A stretch of DNA of 38,473 nucleotides from the NCBI RefSeq assembly GCF_001644025.1, contig NZ_LUUK01000221.1:1-38473 (forward strand), written 5' to 3'. Below the pieces are notes generated by a model that did no database searches, was not told the DNA's origin, and worked only from the letters and a program-made list of their open reading frames with translations. The stretch comes from Methylomonas koyamae. GTDB lineage: Bacteria; Pseudomonadota; Gammaproteobacteria; Methylococcales; Methylomonadaceae. Positions 1 to 8,914 of this stretch are shown piece by piece. Each line of letters starts with the position of its first letter. Position 1 is the first letter of the stretch. The position numbers and the translations under genes were made by a program.

Positions 1-114
1 AAGGGCGAAAACCATGGATGATTTTCGTAGCGAAAGTATCTCGGCTGTCGGGCCGAAACCCGACATTAAAATCAGCTTCACGTTAGCGAAACACAAAATA
101 AATATGCTTTCAAT

Positions 115-150
115 CCGCGTGGGCACAAACACCGTGCCCACCCTACGCGG
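115..150. repeat. Intergenic inverted-repeat hairpin (GTGGGCAC type)
   Basis: An inverted repeat with the core arms GTGGGCAC (119-126) and GTGCCCAC (134-141) around a 7-nt loop. Outer arms CCGCG (115-119) and CGCGG (146-150) extend it imperfectly. It lies in the gene-free first 263 bases. I recall similar hairpins as dispersed intergenic elements in gammaproteobacterial genomes, but no second copy is in this window. There is no T-run that would make it a convincing terminator. Confidence 0.5.
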
Positions 151-263
151 CTCGTTGGGATTTTCTACTCATAACCTATAGCTTACGAAATGGCAAACGG
201 TTGAAATAACCGGCGGATGCAAGCGGCGAAGTTAGCTTGCAGAAGTCCCAGTTGACCGAGATT

Positions 264-566
264 TTAGGCAGCGTGGACTCCCCACCAAAAAACTATTCCG
301 GTCGCAAAGACATTAGCGACCACATTAAACCAAAACCCAGATGAATGATCTTTTCGACTAAACACGAAAATGCCAATTTGATAGTGCTTACTGCGAAAGG
401 ATAAATAGATATTCCAAATAAAGAACGACGCGAAGACGCTTATGAATGCTGGATATGCGGACTGTAGAGTTTGACCAGTAAGAGCCAGGTACAAAGCTCC
501 AAGGCCAATGCAAAGCACATACGGCACATATAGCGTTGCGATCGGAAACGTTTTGGTCTGCGACAT
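264..566 (-). CDS. Small hypothetical membrane protein (100 aa)
   Basis: A 100-residue protein that I do not assign to a family. It has three hydrophobic stretches that look like membrane helices: about residues 10-30 (YVPYVLCIGLGALYLALTG), 36-56 (YPAFISVFASFFIWNIYLS) and 80-98 near the C terminus. The loop between the second and third is basic. The ATG at 564-566 is the only reasonable start; the ribosome site in front of it is weak. It is isolated: the next gene on the same strand (lnt) ends about 200 bases upstream of it, and a hairpin repeat lies downstream. An inner-membrane location is inferred from hydrophobicity only. Confidence 0.55.
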   Translation of the reverse strand: MSQTKTFPIATLYVPYVLCIGLGALYLALTGQTLQSAYPAFISVFASFFIWNIYLSFRSKHYQIGIFVFSRKDHSSGFWFNVVANVFATGIVFWWGVHAA

Positions 567-765
567 AAGCGGCCTAACTATTGATTATCAGGCAAATCCG
601 CCCGTATAAGCCAATATTAACCGCTTTTTCAGGCACTTTTGCCTCCGTATTAATTTGCCGCCGACTCTATCAGGTAGGCACTTTATGTCAAGCTAGACTC
701 CCGTAGCTACAGGTACCAACCGATACCAACCGAATACCCAGCCCATCAATCGCAAACGATAGTCC

Positions 766-2355
766 TCACGTTTCCCGGCACTTCCGTTTATTGAGCAACA
801 CGCCCGCGCCCAGCAATCCCAGCAGCCCGGCCCATAACAACCCCGGCATCAGATAGAAATGGCGCTGATAGAAAGTGGCGGGCGGTTCGGCCAGGAAGGG
901 CACGTGGTAGGCTTCGGCCCAGCGGGTGTGGAAGGGCGAAAACGGCAGCACGTCGCCGTTGGCCAGCGACACGGTGGAAATGCCGGTATTGGTGACCCGC
1001 AACACCGGGCGGCGGAATTCGATGCCGCGCGCCAAGGTCATGTACAGGTGCTGGTAGGGTTCCTGCCAGGTGCCGTACCAGGAATCGTTGGTGACGTTGA
1101 CGATGAATTGCGCGCCCAAGTCCGCCAGGCCCTTGGAAAATTCCGGAAACAGGCTTTCGTAGCAGACTTGCGGCCCCATTTTGAAGCCGTTCATCTCCAG
1201 CAATACGGTCGGCCCCGGCCCGCGGCCGAATTGGCCGACCATCGGCAGCAGCTTTTTCAGCCAAGGAAAGGTTTCCGCGCCGGGCAGGTATTCGCCCAGC
1301 GCCAACAAAATGGTTTTGCTGTAGTGCGGCTCCAGCACCTTGCCGGTTTGATCGACCGCGAACAGCGAATTGGTGATGTCGCCGTTGCGGTCCCGGCCGT
1401 AGGCGCCGGTCAGCAGCGGTAATTGGCGGTTGCGCAGGTATTCGCTCAGCAACGCGGCGTAAGGCGATTGGTTGAATTCGCCGCCGAGCAGCGACGGGAA
1501 CGCGGTTTCCGACCACATTGCAAAATGCACGTTCGGCGATTTTTCCAGGCCGAGGTCGGTGGCTCGGAAATATTCGGTCAGGATTTCGGCCCGGTAACCC
1601 TTGCCGCCTTCCATTGCGCGTTTTTGGCCGTTGTCGATATTGGCTTGCACCAGCAACGCGTCCAACGCGGCGTCCGGCTCCGGCAAGCGTTGTTTTAGCC
1701 ACAGGCCGCCGCCATTGGCGCCGGCGAAGGCCAACAAAAATCCCAGCAAGGCCAGTTTGCCGGCCCATTGCCGGCGGCGTTGCCAGGCGAACAGCAGCCA
1801 CAGATTGGCGAGTATCGTCAGCATGCTGAGGCCGGCGAAGCCGACGAACTCGGCCCATTGGTAAAGCGGCAGGCCGGCGCCATACCAGCTATAGCCGAAA
1901 TTCCATTTGAACAGCATCGGCACGTACAACTCGGCCAGGGCGGTGGTTACCGCCATCAGTCCGTAGGACAGCCCGGCGCGGCCAGCCGCGAACCGGCGCA
2001 GCCCAAACCAGGCAATTCCGGCAAGCGGCGCGAACACGTGGCCGAACATCGCGAAAATCAGCATGCCGATCCCGGCGACCAACCAATTCACCTGGGCGAA
2101 TTCGTGCAGCGTATACGTCACCCAATTGAAGCCGATCAGGGTGTAGACCGTACTGGTCAGCGCGCCGCTGTAAACGACCGGCTTCAACGCGGTTTGCCGC
2201 TGCCAGAACAGCCACAACGGCACGAAGCCGAACAGCGAGGCCCAGGGCGGAAACGGAATGTAACTGGTGCCGATGAATAGGCCGGATAGAACCGGCAGCC
2301 ACCACTCGGAAAGGTTGCGCGGATTGGCCGCCGGCCGGCTTGAAGCAGTGTTCAT
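766..2355 (-). CDS. lnt: Apolipoprotein N-acyltransferase Lnt
   Basis: Inner-membrane enzyme that transfers an acyl chain from phospholipid to the N-terminal cysteine of apolipoproteins, the last step of lipoprotein maturation. At 529 residues it is close to the usual length of about 510. The N-terminal ~215 residues hold several hydrophobic helices, followed by a nitrilase-fold domain from about 230 and a last TM helix near 500-520. The catalytic triad of the family is visible: E283 in MWSETAFP, K347 in HYSKTILLALGEYLPG and C398 in GPQVCYESLFPEF. It is the last gene of a same-strand run engB, acylase, lnt, starting 57 bases after the acylase stop. In many gammaproteobacteria lnt follows ybeX/corC; it does not here. 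No clear Shine-Dalgarno precedes the ATG at 2355. Confidence 0.95.
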   Translation of the reverse strand: MNTASSRPAANPRNLSEWWLPVLSGLFIGTSYIPFPPWASLFGFVPLWLFWQRQTALKPVVYSGALTSTVYTLIGFNWVTYTLHEFAQVNWLVAGIGMLIFAMFGHVFAPLAGIAWFGLRRFAAGRAGLSYGLMAVTTALAELYVPMLFKWNFGYSWYGAGLPLYQWAEFVGFAGLSMLTILANLWLLFAWQRRRQWAGKLALLGFLLAFAGANGGGLWLKQRLPEPDAALDALLVQANIDNGQKRAMEGGKGYRAEILTEYFRATDLGLEKSPNVHFAMWSETAFPSLLGGEFNQSPYAALLSEYLRNRQLPLLTGAYGRDRNGDITNSLFAVDQTGKVLEPHYSKTILLALGEYLPGAETFPWLKKLLPMVGQFGRGPGPTVLLEMNGFKMGPQVCYESLFPEFSKGLADLGAQFIVNVTNDSWYGTWQEPYQHLYMTLARGIEFRRPVLRVTNTGISTVSLANGDVLPFSPFHTRWAEAYHVPFLAEPPATFYQRHFYLMPGLLWAGLLGLLGAGVLLNKRKCRET

Positions 2356-2412
2356 CAGATTCGGGGTCCGGCCTGGCCGGTGCGGTTAAGGTAAGAAGTT
2401 CGCGACGCCGAC

Positions 2413-4764
2413 TTATTCCGGTAACACCTTTAGCAGGTGCGGTTTGGATGCGCCGAACAGCGCCGCCGGTTGGCCATTTTGCCAGAAGGCTTGCTGGTCG
2501 CGGTAATGGGCCGATAGAAAATGGCCGGACTGACCGCCCGGCATTTGCAGGATCGCGTCTTCCGGATGCGCCGGCGACAGCACCAGGCGCTCGCTGGCGC
2601 CGTGGGCGTTGTCCATGACCCGCACGCAAACGCTGGCGCAACCTGGGCTGGCGAAGGCGGGTAGATCGAGTAACGCGGCCAGTTGCGGCACGGCCTTGGT
2701 AAATGGGTGCCGCACGCTGATTGGGTGGGTTTCCCCCCAGCTTAGCCGGTCCGGTTCTGTCCCCGGATATTGCTCGCGTAGCGCGCGAACCGTTTGGCGT
2801 AACGTATCGGCGATCATCGCCTGCCAGTCGTCGCGGTAGGATTCCGCCAGCAAGCCTTGCGGACGTTCCGTCAACAGTTGGCGCAGCGGGGTTTCCATGG
2901 CCCGCCAGGCATAACGAAACTCCGGATCGTAAACCCGGCAAGCCGCGACGATTTTGGCGAACACGGTTTCCGCCAGTCGTTTGCGAAATTCGTTGACCAG
3001 GGCGGCGCCGACGCTGGCGGCGTTCATGCTGCCATCCCAGGCCTGCAACGCGCGTTCGGCGCTTTGCAAATCGCCGTCCTTGTTGGATAGGTTTCGCAGT
3101 TCGTCCAGTGCCAGTTGCCGGTAAAAGTCCAGCGCGCCGGCCCGGCTGTCGAGCTGAATCGCCAACATGGCCGATTCGTCGATCTTGTCCTTGCCGCGCA
3201 ATAATTCGGCGATCCGAAACGCGCGGTAGCCCAGCGCCCAGTTGTGGCCGATCACATAAGGGTAGTCGGCGCCCAGCGTGCGGTTGTTGGCGGTGGCGAT
3301 AAAGCCCTCGGCCGGGTCCGCCAATCTCGGCAATTGCTCCGGCGGAATGAAGCCTTGCCAGCCGATGTCGCCATCCGCCCAGGAGCGGCTGATCAAACCG
3401 TCGAAGCCGCTCCGTTTTGGGAAACGGCCCATGTAGGTCCAGCCGATGCGCCCGTCCCGGTCGGCGACGACCACGTTTTGCGGCGGACCGCCAGCCCGGT
3501 TAATCAGTGTCATTGCTTGATCGACATTGGCGGCGCCGTCCAGATCGAGTAAGCCCAAATCGACGCCGTGGCGTTCCAGCGCGGTCCATTTGATCGCCAC
3601 CGGCTTGCCGAGCAAGGGCTGGTCCGATACCGGTCCCCAAATCGTGTCGCGCAGTTCGATGTCGACGTCCGGTTGGCCTTTGACTTTGATGGTCTCACGC
3701 CGGCTGGCGAAGCGTTGCCAACCTTGCGGGGTGCGGTAGGCGCCGGGATGGTCAGCGTCGGTATCCAAGCTCACCAGGTCGAATAAATCGGCGGTGACGT
3801 TGGTGAAACCCCAAGCCACGTTGTCGTTGCCGCCGACAATGACGCCCGGCACGCCGGGCAGCGTCACGCCGTACACGCGTTGGTCCCGGTATTGCAACTC
3901 GGCGCGATACCAGATATTCGGCACACCCAAGGCCAGATGCATGTCGTTGGCGACGATGGCCCGGCCGTCGGCGGTCTTGCGCCCGGATACCGCCCAATTG
4001 TTGGAACCGGCGACCGCGTTGTCGGCATCGACGCGGTTGACCGCCAGTTGCCGGCCGGCTTCCGGCAATGCCGCCAGCGCATCGCGGGGCAGGTTTGGAC
4101 TGTAGCGGCGCGGTCGGTCGCCACCGGTCAGTACGGTCGCGTAAGCATCGGTGTCGGGGGTTAGGAAGGTTAGCAAATCGGCCGGCAACGCCTTGGCCAT
4201 CACGCTGGCCATGCGCTCGTCCTGCTCGTAGCCGTTCAGGGTTTGGAACATCGCCAACACCACCAGCAGGCTGTCTTCCGGCCGCCACGGCTCAGGGCGC
4301 AAGTGCAGCGCCAGAAATTCCGGCGCCAATATCGTGGTTCGAGTCAGATACGCGTTGACGCCGGCGGCGTAGGCCTGCAAAGCCGAGCGCTGGGTTTCCG
4401 GCATATCCGCAAAGATTTGCCCGGCGACCCGCTCGAAACCGAAAATCCGCTGCTTGCGGTCCAGCGCCAGCGCCGAATCGCCGAACAACTCGGCCAGGCG
4501 GCCGGCGCTCTTGCGCCGCATCAATTCCATTTGAAACAACCGGTCGCGGGCGTGCAGAAAGCCCAGCACCCGAAAAGCGTCGTCCCGATTCCGCGCCGCG
4601 ATGGTCGGAATCGCCAAGTCGTCGCTCCGCACCGTCGCTTCCGCCGACAAGCCCGACAAACGGATCTCGCCGTCTTGGTTCGGCAACGATGCCGCGAGCA
4701 GTCCGTAGACAGCGGCGGCGATGGCGAGGATCAGTCCGAATATCGAAAAACCGGCGGTTTTCAT
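2413..4764 (-). CDS. Penicillin acylase family Ntn hydrolase (783 aa)
   Basis: Member of the penicillin amidase / acyl-homoserine-lactone acylase family, which cleaves amide bonds after self-processing into alpha and beta chains. A hydrophobic N-terminal segment (residues 5-26) acts as signal or anchor, so the enzyme should be periplasmic. The expected new N-terminal serine of the beta chain is S254 in the motif GSNNW, followed by WAVSGRKTADGRAIVANDMH with the family's N-D-x-H pattern. The alpha-chain signature RDDAFRVLGFLHARDRLFQMELMRR is at about 60-84. The total length of 783 fits the family. Substrate cannot be read from sequence: beta-lactam, acyl-homoserine lactone and peptide amides are all possible. 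It lies between engB (126 bases upstream) and lnt, possibly co-transcribed. Confidence 0.88.
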   Translation of the reverse strand: MKTAGFSIFGLILAIAAAVYGLLAASLPNQDGEIRLSGLSAEATVRSDDLAIPTIAARNRDDAFRVLGFLHARDRLFQMELMRRKSAGRLAELFGDSALALDRKQRIFGFERVAGQIFADMPETQRSALQAYAAGVNAYLTRTTILAPEFLALHLRPEPWRPEDSLLVVLAMFQTLNGYEQDERMASVMAKALPADLLTFLTPDTDAYATVLTGGDRPRRYSPNLPRDALAALPEAGRQLAVNRVDADNAVAGSNNWAVSGRKTADGRAIVANDMHLALGVPNIWYRAELQYRDQRVYGVTLPGVPGVIVGGNDNVAWGFTNVTADLFDLVSLDTDADHPGAYRTPQGWQRFASRRETIKVKGQPDVDIELRDTIWGPVSDQPLLGKPVAIKWTALERHGVDLGLLDLDGAANVDQAMTLINRAGGPPQNVVVADRDGRIGWTYMGRFPKRSGFDGLISRSWADGDIGWQGFIPPEQLPRLADPAEGFIATANNRTLGADYPYVIGHNWALGYRAFRIAELLRGKDKIDESAMLAIQLDSRAGALDFYRQLALDELRNLSNKDGDLQSAERALQAWDGSMNAASVGAALVNEFRKRLAETVFAKIVAACRVYDPEFRYAWRAMETPLRQLLTERPQGLLAESYRDDWQAMIADTLRQTVRALREQYPGTEPDRLSWGETHPISVRHPFTKAVPQLAALLDLPAFASPGCASVCVRVMDNAHGASERLVLSPAHPEDAILQMPGGQSGHFLSAHYRDQQAFWQNGQPAALFGASKPHLLKVLPE

Positions 4765-4890
4765 GGCGGCAATTGGTTCGCTGTTGAATGGATGGAACGG
4801 ATCGAGGCCTCGCGCCGGACCTCGACGATCGAGATTGCGGATAGGCTTGGGCTAGCCTTCACGCGGGATCGCCGGCACTATCAGGCGCTT

Positions 4891-5505
4891 TCAATCGCTC
4901 GGTTCGGACGAAAATCCAAACCATTCGTCCAACACCTGGTGTACGTCGTCGATGCCGGTTTTATTCAAGGCCGAAAACAATTGCAGGCTGACGACGATTT
5001 CGGCCCGGCTCAAATCGCGCTGCACTTGTAACAACGTGGTTTTGGCGGCGCCGTATTTCAATTTGTCGGCTTTGGTCAGCAGGATGTGCAGCGGCAGCTT
5101 GCTAATCTCGCACCACTCCACCATTTGCCAATCGAAATCGGTCAACGGATGACGGATATCCATCACCAACACGATGCCGGATAGCGCTTTGCGATTCTTC
5201 AGATAGGTTTCCATCATTTGTTGCCATTCCCGTTTCATCGCCTCCGGCACCTTGGCATAGCCGTAGCCTGGCAAATCGACCAACTTGCGCTCGTCGTCGA
5301 TGCGAAAGAAATTCAACAATTGGGTGCGGCCGGGGGTTTTGCTGACCCTGGCCAACGCATTTTGCTGTACCAGCGTATTGATCGCGCTGGATTTGCCGGC
5401 ATTGGAACGGCCGGCAAAGGCGATTTCCATCCCTTGATCCGGCGGCGCATCTTGCAATCTCGGCGCGCTGGCGACGAATGAGGCCTGATGATAAAGGGGG
5501 TTCAT
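4891..5505 (-). CDS. engB: Ribosome biogenesis GTPase EngB (YihA/YsxC)
   Basis: Cytoplasmic TRAFAC GTPase needed for assembly of the large ribosomal subunit. All G motifs are visible: P-loop GRSNAGKSS at residues 32-40, switch region with T near [12 protein letters not shown]3 [11 protein letters not shown]4 TKAD and G5 SALNKTG. The 204-residue length is typical. It is divergent from the cytochrome c4 gene, with about 110 bases between the two starts that must hold both promoters; engB next to cytochrome c4 is a common gammaproteobacterial arrangement. Confidence 0.96.
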   Translation of the reverse strand: MNPLYHQASFVASAPRLQDAPPDQGMEIAFAGRSNAGKSSAINTLVQQNALARVSKTPGRTQLLNFFRIDDERKLVDLPGYGYAKVPEAMKREWQQMMETYLKNRKALSGIVLVMDIRHPLTDFDWQMVEWCEISKLPLHILLTKADKLKYGAAKTTLLQVQRDLSRAEIVVSLQLFSALNKTGIDDVHQVLDEWFGFSSEPSD

Positions 5506-5617
5506 GACGATCTCGCTTAGTCAAATTAAATCGGTTAGAATCCCGGCATTATAACGTCTATAGGCAAGTGTCCATTTGCTTATGTCGATCCATCATCCTG
5601 AACAGGGGCTTCAAATA

Positions 5618-6289
5618 ATGATAAAAAAACTGCTGACTGTTTCCGTCACCCTGGCGCTGGCCTTTACCGGCCACGCGTACGCGCAGGGGAATAGCGCGGG
5701 CAAAACCAAGGCGGCGGCTTGCGCCGGTTGCCACGGCGAAGACGGCAACAGCATGATGCCTAGCTTTCCCAAACTGGCCGGCCAACACCAAAATTATCTG
5801 GCCAAACAGTTGCAAGCGTTTAAATCCGGCACCCGCAATTCGCCGATGATGGCGCCGTTGGCGGCCGGCCTGGACGAACAAGCGATACAAGAAATCGCCA
5901 CCTATTATTCAGCTAACCGCATCGCCGGCAACCCGGCTCCGAAACTACCGGACAATGACGACGACGAGGCGCCCGCCAAAACCGACGAACAGAAAAAGGC
6001 CGAATTGACCGCGCTGATCGCTCAAGGTAGCGACCTGTACCGCAACGGCGATCTGAGCCGCGAAGTTTCCGCATGCGTGGCCTGCCACGGCCCCTTCGGC
6101 GAAGGCAACAAACCGGCCGCGTTCCCAGCCCTGCACTCTCAGCACGCCGATTATTTGATTAAGTCGCTGACCGATTTCAAATCCGGCGCCCGTAGCAACA
6201 ATCCGGAAAACATGATGCACATGATTGCCGGGAAAATGACCGACCAGCAAATCCAGGCCGTTGCGTACTACATCTCCACGATGAAGTAG
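5618..6289 (+). CDS. Diheme cytochrome c4
   Basis: Periplasmic diheme electron carrier that typically feeds terminal oxidases. The ATG at 5618 is chosen over an in-frame ATG at 5576 because it begins a standard signal peptide (MIKKLLTVSVTLALAFTGHAYAQ) and has AGGGG about 10 bases upstream. Two heme sites are present: CAGCH at residues 35-39 and CVACH at 153-157, one in each half of a duplicated fold. Candidate axial methionines are M77/M78 (NSPMMAPL) and the NPENMMHM segment in the second half. An acidic-then-charged linker (PDNDDDEAPAKTDEQ, about 111-125) joins the halves. Mature size near 200 residues agrees with known c4 proteins. It is followed by dsbA on the same strand, 370 bases away. 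Confidence 0.93.
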   Translation: MIKKLLTVSVTLALAFTGHAYAQGNSAGKTKAAACAGCHGEDGNSMMPSFPKLAGQHQNYLAKQLQAFKSGTRNSPMMAPLAAGLDEQAIQEIATYYSANRIAGNPAPKLPDNDDDEAPAKTDEQKKAELTALIAQGSDLYRNGDLSREVSACVACHGPFGEGNKPAAFPALHSQHADYLIKSLTDFKSGARSNNPENMMHMIAGKMTDQQIQAVAYYISTMK

Positions 6290-6295
6290 CCTAAT

Positions 6296-6324
6296 CCGCC
6301 GCCGGCCTTTTCGGACCGGCGGCG
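6296..6324 (+). terminator. GC-rich hairpin after cytochrome c4
   Basis: A perfect 9-bp stem, CGCCGCCGG (6297-6305) with CCGGCGGCG (6316-6324), seven bases after the cytochrome c4 stop codon. It is a probable transcription end or mRNA 3' stabiliser. No T-run follows, so it is not a textbook rho-independent terminator. Confidence 0.5.
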
Positions 6325-6659
6325 CCATCTGTCGCTGTTTCGCCAAACAAGCCGGTTGAATCGGCTCACCGCCTCCCTCCGCATTGTCGGCCCGCAACGG
6401 GCGACATCCGACCTCCTCCTAAAACAGCCGGATGCGGAGCTTGCCGAATCGGCTTCCAGCGTAACGCCAGCCGTCGCGCCGACCCGTCTTGATCCGCCCG
6501 AATTTTGCGTTTTTCGTCGTGCCCGCTATAGTGTCGGCACTTTATCGGGACAGCCGAGTCTGAACCGACAATGCCGGGTCGGCGGCCATGTAGCCTGTTT
6601 CATTCATGCCGACCGGGATAACATTTTTGTTGGGATTTCATTCTTACGGAGAACTATAG
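6325..6659. other. Gene-free stretch upstream of dsbA
   Basis: The 370-base interval between cytochrome c4 and dsbA carries no convincing gene; an open frame crossing it has no ribosome site and runs into dsbA out of frame. Besides the hairpin right after the cytochrome gene, it holds a small stem near 6385-6406 (arms CCCG/CGGG around CAA, extended with one bulge) and, at its end, the dsbA ribosome site. The dsbA promoter is presumably here, but I cannot point to convincing -35/-10 boxes. Confidence 0.4.
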
Positions 6660-7265
6660 ATGTTGAAAAAAATCGCGATATTAGGCCTGTTTTGCTTCAC
6701 CGCGCTGGCGCGCGCGGAAGGCGGCTACGAAACCTTGACCCCCGCCCAACCGGTACAAAATCCGGAGAAAGTCGAGGTGATCGAATTCTTTTGGTACGGC
6801 TGCCCGCATTGCTACAGCCTGGAACCGTCGATGGCGGAATGGCTGAAAACCAAGCCGGCCAATGTCGAGTTCATCCGCCAACCCGCGGTTTTTAGCGACA
6901 TCTGGGGCAAGCACGCCAAGGCATATTTTACGGCGGAGGCCCTCGGCGTCCTTGAAAAAGTCCACGCCGACTTTTTCGACACCATTCAGAACAAAAAACA
7001 AAAACTGATCAGCGAAGACGAACTGGCTAAGTTCTTCGCCGAACACGGCGTCAAGGACGAAGATTTTCGCAATGCTTACAATTCTTTCCTGGTGGACGCC
7101 AAATTGCGTCAGGCCGAAGCGATGGGGCCGCGCTACGGCATCACCGGCGTACCGGCCTTGATTATTAACGGCAAATATAAAGTGACCGGGCAATCCGCCA
7201 AATCCCAAGCCAATATGATTAGCGTGACCAACGAACTGATCGCGCAAGAATCCCAAAAGAAATAA
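6660..7265 (+). CDS. dsbA: Thiol:disulfide interchange protein DsbA
   Basis: Periplasmic oxidase that introduces disulfide bonds into exported proteins. The signal peptide is MLKKIAILGLFCFTALARA. The active site CPHC is at residues 48-51 within FFWYGCPHCYSLEP and the cis-proline loop is GVPA at about 163-166. The 201-residue length and an inserted helical domain between these two elements are normal for the family. The ATG at 6660 has GGAG about 11 bases upstream (in ttacggagaac). The position after cytochrome c4 and before a GGDEF gene matches the order known near dsbA in Pseudomonas. Its partner DsbB is not in this window. Confidence 0.95.
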   Translation: MLKKIAILGLFCFTALARAEGGYETLTPAQPVQNPEKVEVIEFFWYGCPHCYSLEPSMAEWLKTKPANVEFIRQPAVFSDIWGKHAKAYFTAEALGVLEKVHADFFDTIQNKKQKLISEDELAKFFAEHGVKDEDFRNAYNSFLVDAKLRQAEAMGPRYGITGVPALIINGKYKVTGQSAKSQANMISVTNELIAQESQKK

Positions 7266-7284
7266 CCAGCCCCAGCGCGTTGTT

Positions 7285-7306
7285 CGGCCGGGCCAAGGTC
7301 CGGCCG
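7285..7306 (+). terminator. Possible hairpin after dsbA
   Basis: A 7-bp perfect stem CGGCCGG (7285-7291) with CCGGCCG (7300-7306) and an 8-base loop, 20 bases after the dsbA stop. There is no T-run, so the assignment as terminator is weak; it may simply separate dsbA from the cyclase genes. Confidence 0.35.
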
Positions 7307-7373
7307 CCGCGCGACTTATATTGAATAGTCTATAATTCTCCGTCGGCGAATTGTAAATTTTGGGGCATGTTTC

Positions 7374-8900
7374 ATGGTTTTTTTCAGGAACAAGGATGAC
7401 GGGCAGGAACAGTGGAAGGAAAAGTACTTCCGCCTGCTTGAAGACCAGGAAAAAACCGAAAAACAGTACAAGGCCAACGAAGATCTGCTTTGTAAAACCA
7501 TCGTCCGTTTCGCGTTGGCGGTTAAGGGTCTCAATCGCCAATTGGACCCCCACTTAAACCGGATACGCAACCTACTGAAAAATGGCTTGCAAAGCCAGTT
7601 GCTGCAAAAGGAACTGACCGCGTTCTCCAGTGCCTTGATCATGCTGGAAGACGATGGCGCCAATCATCCGCTCGATTCCACATTGCTGTTCGAATTTCTG
7701 GGCAAGCTGTATCCGCAATGGCCAGACCAGTTCGAAGATATACAGCAACGCTACCAAAACCGGCAATTCGCCAATAATCAAGCGCTGTACATGGCGCTGC
7801 TGGAGTTGATCGACCAGGACAAATCGGCCAACAGTATCGATTTGGCGCTGGATTTCGCCGAGATCGACAAGAAGGCCATCAATCTGCAGTTAATGAGACT
7901 GCTTGAAAGCATCGATATTCCAACCCAATTCGCCGAGAAATCGGCGCAACTCAAGCACCGTCTGAACGAAAACCAGTCATTGGGACCCATTTTCGACGAC
8001 ACCGTGGCGTTATTGCTCACCATCAAAAAATACATGGAAGCCGAGCAATTGGAAATGGCGGCGTTTCTGTCGAAATTGACCGAACAGTTGACCGAGCTGG
8101 GCATCAAGGCCATCGGCGTCAATCTGGCTAACGAATCTTCGGCCAAAAAACGTAACCTGCTGGATCGCACGGTCTCGGATCAACTGGTGGATTTGCAAAC
8201 GCAATCGGCCAACGCCACCCAGCTCGAACCCCTCAAACAGTTGATCAATAGCCGCTTGCAGACCATTAGCCAACAAATCCAAGCTCACAATCAACTGGAA
8301 CAGCAGGAACGCGAAAAAGTCGACCGCGAATTGCGGGTGTTATCGGAAAAATTGAAAGACATGGAAGCGGAATCCGGCGAATTGCGGGAACGCTTGGACC
8401 AAGCGCAACACCGCGCCACGCGGGATCCGTTGACCGGTTTGGCAAACCGGCTTGCGTTCGAAGAACGGATTGACCTCGAAATCGCGCGCTATCGACGCAC
8501 TCTTCAGGCGTTCTCGTTGATCGTCTGGGACGTGGACTTTTTCAAGGCCATCAACGACACCTACGGCCACAAATCCGGCGATAAGGCCTTGGTAGCCATC
8601 GCCAAACTGTTATCCAAACACTGTCGGCAAAGCGACTTCGTTGCCCGCTTCGGCGGCGAGGAATTCGTGATGCTGTTGCCGGACACCGATGCCCAAGCGG
8701 CGTTGTCGGTCGCCGAAAAATTGCGGGCCATCGTCGGCAACAGCGGCTTCGTAGCGAACGGTAACCGTTTGGCGATCACGATTTCCGGAGGCATCAGTCA
8801 ATTTGCCGCCAACGACACCCAAGAAACCATCTTCGACAGGGCCGATAAAGGTTTATATCAAGCCAAACAGAACGGCCGAAATCGTTGCATAGTCGCATAA
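7374..8900 (+). CDS. GGDEF diguanylate cyclase (first of a tandem pair)
   Basis: Predicted to make the second messenger cyclic di-GMP from two GTP. The GGDEF domain occupies about residues 345-508: DPLTGLANR at its start, IVWDVDFFKAINDTYGHKSGD, and the active-site signature GGEEF at 427-431. An inhibitory product-binding I-site, RQSD (418-421), sits exactly five residues before the signature, so feedback inhibition is expected. The N-terminal ~330 residues are helical, rich in Q, E and L, with a likely coiled coil (about 285-345) leading into the catalytic domain; no TM segment is visible, so it should be cytoplasmic. The start at 7374 is chosen because GGGG lies about 9 bases upstream. The family resembles the cyclase near dsbA in Pseudomonas. 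A paralogue follows after 14 bases. Confidence 0.9.
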   Translation: MVFFRNKDDGQEQWKEKYFRLLEDQEKTEKQYKANEDLLCKTIVRFALAVKGLNRQLDPHLNRIRNLLKNGLQSQLLQKELTAFSSALIMLEDDGANHPLDSTLLFEFLGKLYPQWPDQFEDIQQRYQNRQFANNQALYMALLELIDQDKSANSIDLALDFAEIDKKAINLQLMRLLESIDIPTQFAEKSAQLKHRLNENQSLGPIFDDTVALLLTIKKYMEAEQLEMAAFLSKLTEQLTELGIKAIGVNLANESSAKKRNLLDRTVSDQLVDLQTQSANATQLEPLKQLINSRLQTISQQIQAHNQLEQQEREKVDRELRVLSEKLKDMEAESGELRERLDQAQHRATRDPLTGLANRLAFEERIDLEIARYRRTLQAFSLIVWDVDFFKAINDTYGHKSGDKALVAIAKLLSKHCRQSDFVARFGGEEFVMLLPDTDAQAALSVAEKLRAIVGNSGFVANGNRLAITISGGISQFAANDTQETIFDRADKGLYQAKQNGRNRCIVA

Positions 8901-8914
8901 TCGGGATTTATTAA

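Noticed and set aside
714..733. Two tandem copies of TACCAACCGA downstream of lnt
   Set aside because: Only two short units, with no further copies; not enough to call an iteron, a CRISPR or an operator.
788..4358. Many long open frames on both strands inside lnt and the acylase gene
   Set aside because: They are out-of-frame shadows of GC-rich genes: no family features, no ribosome sites, very Arg/Ala/Pro-rich products.
4243..5031. A 262-residue plus-strand frame across the acylase-engB junction
   Set aside because: It is antisense to two solid genes, has no recognisable motif and shows the composition of a shadow frame.
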